A stretch of 64,000 nt of DNA from Micromonospora sp. BL4. Lineage in GTDB: Bacteria; Actinomycetota; Actinomycetes; Mycobacteriales; Micromonosporaceae. Below are positions 57,958 to 64,000 of the stretch, piece by piece (position 1 is the stretch's first letter; each line of letters begins with the position of its first letter). Position numbers and translations under genes: made by a program. The notes beneath the pieces were generated by a model. That model worked only from the letters and a program-made list of their open reading frames with translations, searched no databases and was not told where the DNA came from. The DNA lies in assembly GCF_003667505.1 (NCBI RefSeq), contig NZ_RCVJ01000156.1, forward strand, positions 1-64,000, in the 5' to 3' direction.

Positions 57958-58959
57958 GTGACGAATCGATGGGGCATGACGGTGCCGTTGGGCGGGATCC
58001 CGCTGGCCGACCACGCCGCGGTCTACGCGACGCTCGACCGGGCCGGGTTCACCGACGTGTGGTCCTCCGAGGTCGCCGGGACCGACGCGTTCACCCCGCT
58101 GGCGCTCGCCGCGGCGTGGCAACCGCGGCTGCGGCTGGGCACCGCGATCACCCCGGTCTTCACCCGGGGGCCCGGGTTGCTGGCGATGAGCGCGGCGGCG
58201 CTGGCCGAGGCCGCCCCGGGCCGGTTCGCGCTCGGCATCGGCGCGTCCTCGCCGGTGCTGGTACGCGACTGGAACGCCGTGCGGTTCGACGAGCCGTTCC
58301 GGCGTACCCGGGATGTGCTGCGCTTCCTGCGCGCCGCGCTGCGCGGCGAGACCGTGGACGAGGTCTACGACACCTTCACCGTGCGCCGGTTCACCCTGGA
58401 ACGGCCGCCTGCGGTACCGCCGCCGATCCTGCTCGCCGCGCTGCGCCCGGGCATGCTCCGGCTGGCCGGCGCGGAGGCGGACGGCGTCATCCTCAACTGG
58501 CTCAGCGCCGACGACGTGCCACGCGCCCTCGCCGAACTGGGCGAGCGCCGAGCCGGCTTCGAGGTCGCCGCCCGGATCTTCGTCTGCCCCACCGAGGACG
58601 CCGGGTACGCCCGCAAGCTGGGCCGCCGGCTGATCACCAGCTACCTCACCGTCCCGGCGTACGCCGAGTTCCACCGCTGGCTCGGCCGGGACGAGGTGCT
58701 GGCGCCGATGTGGGAGGCCTGGGCCACGGGTGACCGGCGCGGCGCCGGCGCCGCCGTGCCGGACGAGGTCGTCGACGCGTTGGTGCTGCACGGCTCCCCG
58801 GAACACTGCCGCGCCGAGGTGCGCCGCTACGCCGACGCCGGCGTCGACGTGCCCGTCTTCGCGTTGCTGCCCACCCCGGAGGTGACCGCCGGCGGCGCCG
58901 CGGCGCTGACCACCCTCATCGCCCAGTTGGGCACCGACCCCGTAGGAGCGTCGACGTGA
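57958..58959 (+). CDS. LLM-class (F420-dependent type) oxidoreductase
   Basis: This 333-residue luciferase-like TIM-barrel protein includes MTVPLGGIPLADHAAVYATL, FTDVWSSEVAGTDAFTPLAL, RFALGIGASSPVLVRDWN and a C-terminal HGSPEHCRAEVRRYADAGV. In actinobacteria most such proteins use F420. Substrate unknown. The GTG at 57958 is the best start I see. Its stop overlaps the GTG of the SDR gene, so the two oxidoreductases are co-translated and may act in one pathway. Confidence 0.87.
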   Translation: MTNRWGMTVPLGGIPLADHAAVYATLDRAGFTDVWSSEVAGTDAFTPLALAAAWQPRLRLGTAITPVFTRGPGLLAMSAAALAEAAPGRFALGIGASSPVLVRDWNAVRFDEPFRRTRDVLRFLRAALRGETVDEVYDTFTVRRFTLERPPAVPPPILLAALRPGMLRLAGAEADGVILNWLSADDVPRALAELGERRAGFEVAARIFVCPTEDAGYARKLGRRLITSYLTVPAYAEFHRWLGRDEVLAPMWEAWATGDRRGAGAAVPDEVVDALVLHGSPEHCRAEVRRYADAGVDVPVFALLPTPEVTAGGAAALTTLIAQLGTDPVGAST

Positions 58960-59750
58960 ACCTCACCGACCGGATCGTGGTGGTCACCGGCGGCGCCGGC
59001 GGCATCGGGGCGGCGCTGTCGCGCCGGTTCGCCGCCGAGGGCGCGGCCGCCGTGGTGATCGCCGACCTGGACGGCGACGCGGCCCGCGCGGTGGCCGAGG
59101 GCATCGGCCCGGTCGCGCACGCCACCGCACTCGACGTCACCGACGAGGATCAGGTCCGCGCGCTGGTCGACGACACCGAGCGGCGGTACGGCCGGATCGA
59201 CCTGTTCTGCGCCAACGCGGGCGTGACCACCGGCGGGGGAGTGGAGGTCGACGACGCCGGCTGGGATCGGGCGTGGCGGGTCAACGTCCTCGCCCACGTC
59301 TACTCCGCCCGCGCGGTGCTGCCGGGGATGCTCGCCCGTGGTGGCGGCCACCTGCTGCACACCTGCTCGGCTGCCGGTGTGCTGACCGCGGTGGGCGATG
59401 CCGCGTACACCGCGACGAAGCACGCCTCGGTGGGCTTCGCCGAGTGGCTGGCCATCACCTACCGGGACCGGGGCATCCGGGTCAGCGCGCTCTGCCCGCA
59501 GGGGGTGGACACCCCGATGCTCGCCGACGGGATCGTCGAGGGGCACCTGGGGACCCGGGTGATCGCCGCCTCCGGTGCGGTGCTCACTCCGGACCAGGTC
59601 GCCGACGCGACCATCGCCGGGCTGGCCGAGGAGCGTTTCCTGATCCTGCCGCACCCGGAGGTCGCCGACTACGCGCGCCGCCGCGCCGAGGACCCGGACG
59701 GCTGGCAGGCCGGCATGCGCAAACTCATCCGCCGGCTGCAGCGGTCATGA
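58956..59750 (+). CDS. Short-chain dehydrogenase/reductase (SDR)
   Basis: This 264-residue Rossmann protein has the cofactor loop VVTGGAGGIGAALSRRF, DLDG after the second strand, CANAGVTTGGG, a catalytic Ser region HTCSAAGV, and YTATKHASVGF with Tyr and Lys. It uses NAD(P)(H) on an unknown alcohol or ketone. GTGA overlap with the LLM gene couples them. Its TGA stop and the stop of the convergent methyltransferase share the palindrome TCATGA. Confidence 0.93.
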   Translation: MNLTDRIVVVTGGAGGIGAALSRRFAAEGAAAVVIADLDGDAARAVAEGIGPVAHATALDVTDEDQVRALVDDTERRYGRIDLFCANAGVTTGGGVEVDDAGWDRAWRVNVLAHVYSARAVLPGMLARGGGHLLHTCSAAGVLTAVGDAAYTATKHASVGFAEWLAITYRDRGIRVSALCPQGVDTPMLADGIVEGHLGTRVIAASGAVLTPDQVADATIAGLAEERFLILPHPEVADYARRRAEDPDGWQAGMRKLIRRLQRS

Positions 59751-60491
59751 CTCCTGCCGTACGGCGGTCAGCAGGGTCATCCGCCGGGGTGCGGGTGCCT
59801 GGTGGACGTCGCGGAAGCCGGCCTCGGTGAGTTGGTCGGCCACCCACTCCGGCGCGATGCGCAGCTTGCGGTAGGAACTGGCGGACAGCGTCCAGTCACG
59901 TTGGCCGTCGCGTTGATGAAGCAGGTCGTGGACGGTGACGACGTCGGGCTCGTACTCCAAGAAGCAGGTCAGGATCGAGTCGGCGTCGGCGTGCACCGGG
60001 ATGAACCGGCCCGTCCCGGTGAGACTCGTGGTGAGGTCACGGAAACTGAGAATGAGGCGACCGCCCGGAGCCAACGCCGCGGACAGATCGGCGAAGAGTT
60101 GGGTGACGGCCCGGCGGTCCGGCAGATGGGTGAGGGTGTCCCCCATGCATACCGCCAGTTCGACGGTGCCGGCCCGGAGGTTCGCCGCGACCTGGCTCAG
60201 GTCGTCGTGGACAACGCGGATCGCCGGATGGTCAGTGGCGTGCAGCTCCAGTTCGGCGAGGAGCTTGGCGCTGCTGTCGACCGCCAGGATGCTCGGATAA
60301 CCCAACCTGGCCAGCGCGACCGACTGGAAACCCGAGCCGCAGCCGAGGTCGACCGCCAGGCCGGTGCCGCTCGGCTCCGCGACGCCGGCGCGACGGAGAG
60401 CACCAAGCTGCTCCTCGACGAGGGCCGGGTAGGGCGCACCGAACATCCACGTGTAGTGGTCGGCGAGAAAGTCGTCGTAGTGCGGGTTCAT
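59745..60491 (-). CDS. Class-I SAM-dependent methyltransferase
   Basis: This 248-residue protein has the SAM motif I VDLGCGSGFQSVALA near residue 48, motif II around AVDSSAKLL, and LAVCMGDTLTHLPDR before the motif IV region. A post-domain contains APEWVADQLTEAGFRDVHQA. The acceptor is unknown. The ATG at 60491 follows GGAG; the preceding in-frame TTG is unlikely. Its stop overlaps the SDR stop tail to tail. Confidence 0.88.
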   Translation of the reverse strand: MNPHYDDFLADHYTWMFGAPYPALVEEQLGALRRAGVAEPSGTGLAVDLGCGSGFQSVALARLGYPSILAVDSSAKLLAELELHATDHPAIRVVHDDLSQVAANLRAGTVELAVCMGDTLTHLPDRRAVTQLFADLSAALAPGGRLILSFRDLTTSLTGTGRFIPVHADADSILTCFLEYEPDVVTVHDLLHQRDGQRDWTLSASSYRKLRIAPEWVADQLTEAGFRDVHQAPAPRRMTLLTAVRQES

Positions 60492-60619
60492 CAACGCTCC
60501 ACCCTGGTCGTCTGCGGCTGTGGCCCAGGCCGTGCCGCAAGGTCCACCGATCGCCGGTCGTCGTTCCCTCAGTTTGCCGTTGAGTAAGCCACCGGATGGG
60601 CAAGCCGGTCATCCCCCAG

Positions 60620-60662
60620 CGACGGGAACGCCCTCCCCTTCGCAGGGGAGGAGGGCCCGTCG
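60620..60662 (-). terminator. Terminator after the TgpA-like gene
   Basis: An imperfect stem joins CGACGGG, CCCTCCCCT and their complements around TTCGC, 14 bp after the minus-strand stop at 60676. Confidence 0.6.
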
Positions 60663-60675
60663 GTCAGGCTCCTGC

Positions 60676-63144
60676 TCATCGGGGGGACCGGCGGGCGCGG
60701 CGCAGGGGAGTGGGGTGCACGGACCAGAGCAGGCGGCGCCACCAGGGGCGCGCCGAACGCAGGGTGGCCACGTAGGCGGTTGCCACCTCGGCGGCCCGGG
60801 CGGCCTGGTCGGGCGTTGCGGCACCCGGGGCGAAGCCCACCTGGTTGAGCAGGGCCGCCAACTCGTCGACCGCCAACTCGTCGACCGCCGGCCCGTCGAG
60901 CGCCGGCCCGTCGCCGACCGTGCCCGCTCGGGCGTCGGCGAGGGCCCGGCGGGCGCGCCCGGCGACCTCGGTGGCGGCCAGGTCGCTCCCGACCGGCCTA
61001 CCGGCCAGCCGGAGCGCGTCCGTGACCTCCCGCCAGGCGCCGGCGATGCGCTGACCGGGATCGCCCCGGCCGAGCCGGGCGCGGGTGAGCGAGCGACGCA
61101 TCGCCAGCAGGGTGAGCAGCAGGGCCCCCACCAGCAGCAGCAGACCACCGCTACCGCCCGCGACCAGCACCGGAGTGGACACCCCACCCTGGCCGGCCGG
61201 CCCGTCGGGGGCGGCCACAGGCTCCGGCGAGGCGGTCGGCTCCACGGTGGGCGCCGGCGCCTCCGACGGCGGCGGATCCTCCGGCGTCGGGCGGAAGTCC
61301 TCCTCCACCGGTCTCGGCTCGTTGTCCGGGCGGGGCAGCGGATCGAACGCCACCCAGCCCAAGCCGTCGAAGAGCACCTCCGGCCAGGCGTACGCGTCGC
61401 CGGCCCGCACCGGCCCCTGCCCGGTGGACTCGAAGCCCACCACCACCCGGGTGGGCAGCCCGGACAGCCGCCCGAGCACCGCGAACGCGGCGGCGAACTG
61501 CTCCGAGGTGCCCCGCTGCCCGCCCGCGTTGCGCGGGCCGAAGAGGAAGAAGCCCAGGTTCGGGTACGCATGCCCGCTCGGCGCGTCCGCCACCACCCGG
61601 TAGTGCTCGGCCAGGAACTGCTCGATCGCCGCCGCCCGCGCGTACGGGGCGCCGTTCTCCTCGGCGAGTTGCGTGGCCAGCCGGCGCAGCGGGTCCGGCA
61701 CGCCCTCGGCGACCCGCAGCACCCGGGCCACCTCCGCGCCGGCGGGGACGTTCGCGGTGGCCAGCAGGTTGTTGTCCGGCTTCTCCCGAGCCGAGGTCAC
61801 CGTGTACCGCAGCCCCGGGGTCAGCCCCTCCGGCCGGATCAGCGTCCCGGTCGCCGGGTCGTACGCCACCCGCGCGCCGCTGACCTCGCTCGGGGTCGCC
61901 ACGGCGGGCAGCAGCCGGCCGCTGAGGTCGGCCACGGTGATCTGCTGCCGGACCGTCTCCACCGTGCTGTCCCGGGCCGGCGTCGTGGCCGGCAGGATCC
62001 GACCGGCGTTGCGGTACGTCGCGCCGACCCGCCAGGTCACCCCGTCGTAGTCGCTGAGCACCGCGAGGCGGATCCGCACGCTGTCGGTGGCGTCGTCCGC
62101 CGTACCCGGCTTGCCGTCGGTGCCGCCGTCCGGCCCGCCGCTCGGTGCGCCGCCGGCCGGGGGTGCCACGGCGCCGGGACGGACCGTGCTCACGTCGAGC
62201 AGCTTCTGCTCCGGGTTCAGGGCCCACCCGGAGATCCGGATCAACGGGTTCTCGTCCAGCGTCTGCACCTGCGGCGGCTCCACGTACCGCCGGGGGTCCA
62301 CCGGCCGGCCGTCGACCTGACCGGCGAGCACCGGGCCGAGCAGCGCCACCAGCCCGACCACCAGGGCCACCCCCAGCGCCGCGGTGGCGGCGAGCCGGAC
62401 CCGCACCGCCGCGCGGACCCGGGGGGCGAGGTCGGCGGCCGGATCACCGCCGGCAGCCGACCCAGCGGCGGGCGCCGCCAGGCCCACCGCGGCGACCGCG
62501 ACGAACGCCACCGTCGCCCCGATCGCCGGTTCGGCGTTCGGGCCGACCACGTAGAGGGCGGCGGCGTAGAGCCCCGCCGCCGGCAGGTATCCCAGCAGCA
62601 CCCGGCCGGTGCGCAACGCCACCTCGGCGCCGGCCAGCCCGGCCAGCCACGCCGCGACCACCGGCATCAGCACCGTGTCCGGCGTGGGCTCGACCGGAAT
62701 CATCGCGGTGAGCAGTCGGGGGATGCCGTTGCGCGCGGCGTCCGCGGTCACCTCCAGCAAGCTGCCCGGCAGGTCGGCGCGGGTCGCGGACAGCCGCAGC
62801 GACCACAGTGTCCAGCCGACCATCGCGGCCACCGACACCGGCGCCACCAGCCAGGAGGGCAGCCGTCGGGCGGCCACACTGACCAGCACCGAACCGGCCG
62901 CGGCGCCGATGACCAGCTGGGTCAGCAGGTCTCCGGCGTACACCCGGCCGAGCACCACCCCGGCGAGCGAGGTCAGCCCGATCAGCGCCAGCGGGACGAC
63001 GGCGGCCCGCAGTGCCCGCCCGACCCGGCCGGGCCAGCTCCGCTGCGCCGGCCCCTCGATCGGCGGCGTGCCCGCGCTCGTCCCGGGCCCCGCCGGACCG
63101 GCGGTGGTCGCCGGGGCCGGTCTCTGCCGGCCGACGCCCGTCAC
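60676..63144 (-). CDS. TgpA-like membrane protein with degenerate transglutaminase domain
   Basis: This 822-residue protein has N-terminal membrane helices (about 45-240), a large extracytoplasmic region with a transglutaminase-fold domain near 450-560, a Pro-rich stretch, one more helix near 635 and a cytoplasmic DUF4129-like tail. In the transglutaminase core the nucleophile position reads GTSEQFAAAF, with Ser for Cys. The next motif reads GDAYAWPEV, with Tyr for His. Only the Asp in AFDPLP remains, so catalysis is doubtful. I chose the GTG at 63144 because it overlaps the DUF58 stop as GTGA; a GTG at 63165 is an alternative. Confidence 0.88.
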   Translation of the reverse strand: MTGVGRQRPAPATTAGPAGPGTSAGTPPIEGPAQRSWPGRVGRALRAAVVPLALIGLTSLAGVVLGRVYAGDLLTQLVIGAAAGSVLVSVAARRLPSWLVAPVSVAAMVGWTLWSLRLSATRADLPGSLLEVTADAARNGIPRLLTAMIPVEPTPDTVLMPVVAAWLAGLAGAEVALRTGRVLLGYLPAAGLYAAALYVVGPNAEPAIGATVAFVAVAAVGLAAPAAGSAAGGDPAADLAPRVRAAVRVRLAATAALGVALVVGLVALLGPVLAGQVDGRPVDPRRYVEPPQVQTLDENPLIRISGWALNPEQKLLDVSTVRPGAVAPPAGGAPSGGPDGGTDGKPGTADDATDSVRIRLAVLSDYDGVTWRVGATYRNAGRILPATTPARDSTVETVRQQITVADLSGRLLPAVATPSEVSGARVAYDPATGTLIRPEGLTPGLRYTVTSAREKPDNNLLATANVPAGAEVARVLRVAEGVPDPLRRLATQLAEENGAPYARAAAIEQFLAEHYRVVADAPSGHAYPNLGFFLFGPRNAGGQRGTSEQFAAAFAVLGRLSGLPTRVVVGFESTGQGPVRAGDAYAWPEVLFDGLGWVAFDPLPRPDNEPRPVEEDFRPTPEDPPPSEAPAPTVEPTASPEPVAAPDGPAGQGGVSTPVLVAGGSGGLLLLVGALLLTLLAMRRSLTRARLGRGDPGQRIAGAWREVTDALRLAGRPVGSDLAATEVAGRARRALADARAGTVGDGPALDGPAVDELAVDELAALLNQVGFAPGAATPDQAARAAEVATAYVATLRSARPWWRRLLWSVHPTPLRRARRSPR

Positions 63145-64000
63145 CACCGGCGCACCCCGTCCCACTCGGCGGCGAACTGCGCGCCGTCGGCCGCGTCGAC
63201 CACCACCAGGCCCGCCGCGCCGGGCGGCGTCGGCTCGGCCGCGCCGAACACCCCGACCGCCACCGACGGGTACGCGCCGCGCAGCGCGCCCACGTGCCCC
63301 AGCTCGCCACGGCCACCCGGCCCGGTCAGGAAGATCAGCGTGTCGCCGAGCCGGTCCTGGCGCAGTCGGGTGGTGGCGGCGCGCAGCGCGTCGTCGTCAC
63401 CGGAGAGCTCCGCGGCGGCCAGGCGGTCCAGCGGCCCCAGTGGACCGTCATCGCCGTCCACCGTGCTGTCGGCACGGTCGCCGCGCCCCGGCTCGGGCGA
63501 CGTGGCCAGCTCCACGGCGACCAGCACCAACAGCACCGGCAGGTCCGCGCGGTGCGCGGCGGTGACGACCGACGCCGCCGCCTCACAGGCCGACTCGAAC
63601 GACTCCGCCACCCCGTTCACCCGGTCGGGATGCGCGGCGACGCGGTTGTCCAGCAGCACCACCAGGCGGGGCAGGCTCGTGTCCACGTTCTCCCGCACCA
63701 TCAGCTCGCCGACCCGGGCGCTGGTGCGCCAGTGCACCCGGCGCAGCTCGTCGCCCACCACGTACTCCCGCAACGAGTCGAACGTGATCGACCCGTGCGG
63801 AACCCCGTCCACCCGGCCGTCGAGGCTGCGCCCCGCACCGGTGGGCACCGCCGTCAGCGGATGGACCCTGGGATGCACCCACACCGGCGTGCTCGCGCCG
63901 TACGGGCGGGCCAGCGCCACCAGGCCCAGCGGGTCGCGCCGGGTCACCCGCAGCGGCCCGACCGGCACCACCCCACGGCGGTGGGTCGGCACGTCGTAGC
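63141..64000 (-). CDS. DUF58 domain protein, N-terminus beyond the window
   Basis: At least 286 residues of the C-terminal part are seen. GSITFDSLREYVVGDELRRV followed by HWRTSARVGELMVRENV is the DUF58 core, with a vWA-like region after it (LVVLLDNRVAAHP). DUF58 genes regularly sit between a MoxR AAA+ ATPase and a transglutaminase-domain gene; the transglutaminase gene follows here with a GTGA overlap, and MoxR is expected just outside the right edge. The unit is thought to act in cell-envelope or protein assembly, with mechanism unresolved. Confidence 0.88.
   Translation of the reverse strand, partial: YDVPTHRRGVVPVGPLRVTRRDPLGLVALARPYGASTPVWVHPRVHPLTAVPTGAGRSLDGRVDGVPHGSITFDSLREYVVGDELRRVHWRTSARVGELMVRENVDTSLPRLVVLLDNRVAAHPDRVNGVAESFESACEAAASVVTAAHRADLPVLLVLVAVELATSPEPGRGDRADSTVDGDDGPLGPLDRLAAAELSGDDDALRAATTRLRQDRLGDTLIFLTGPGGRGELGHVGALRGAYPSVAVGVFGAAEPTPPGAAGLVVVDAADGAQFAAEWDGVRRW

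Overview
The window is chromosomal DNA from a very GC-rich actinobacterium. The family signatures point to Micromonosporaceae, most likely Micromonospora or a close relative. They include an LpqY-SugABC trehalose importer, F420-type and mycothiol-type enzymes, conservon proteins, a CBM2-GH48 cellulase with CebR/CelR-type operators, frequent GTG starts, and ATGA or GTGA stop/start overlaps. The taxonomic call is an inference. I see no rRNA, tRNA, insertion sequence, phage gene or CRISPR array, and coding density is high on both strands.

Layout. 1-4.5 kb: a cut ABC exporter, a family-A DNA polymerase, a MobA/MocA-like nucleotidyltransferase and an aminoglycoside-phosphotransferase-fold protein. 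4.5-12.6 kb (minus strand): a six-gene unit made of a LacI regulator, a sugar-binding lipoprotein, two permeases, a GH31 alpha-xylosidase and a GH1 beta-glucosidase. It is driven by a clear promoter whose start region carries two tandem LacI operators; a xyloglucan-oligosaccharide (isoprimeverose-type) role is inferred. 12.6-18.1 kb: an amidohydrolase, a YdjM-type membrane hydrolase and two tandem Ser/Thr kinases that share an unnamed extracytoplasmic domain. 18.2-24.3 kb: alpha-glucan metabolism, with an Rv3032-like glycosyltransferase, a glycogen-debranching-type enzyme and a divergent 901-residue glucosidase. 24.4-30.2 kb: an SRPBCC-ArsR-SRPBCC operon behind twin operators, TetR, HAD, an L,D-transpeptidase-type protein, two small proteins and a VOC protein.

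30.4-38.5 kb: lpqY-sugABC followed by malQ, which overlaps a convergent winged-helix gene. 38.9-44.6 kb: a HipA-like kinase with DUF3037, wrbA, a fused anthranilate synthase behind a trp leader peptide and attenuator, and an FGGY kinase. 44.7-47.7 kb: a partial conservon (cvnA and cvnB only). 47.8-52.9 kb: a GH1 beta-glucosidase and a secreted multidomain GH48 cellulase, divergent around an 837-bp control region with three CebR/CelR-type operators. 53.2-64 kb: DUF3159, PAP2, a mycothiol-dependent-type protein, DUF1028, LtrA, an F420-type oxidoreductase, SDR, a methyltransferase, a TgpA-like protein whose transglutaminase Cys and His are replaced, and a DUF58 protein cut by the right edge.

Themes. 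Much of the window handles glucans: cellulose, xyloglucan-type oligosaccharides, trehalose, and maltodextrin or glycogen. The main non-coding observations are short inverted-repeat elements just downstream of genes, tandem repeats that begin at or straddle stop codons, recurrent TANNNT boxes 6-8 nt before unled start codons, and the trp attenuator.
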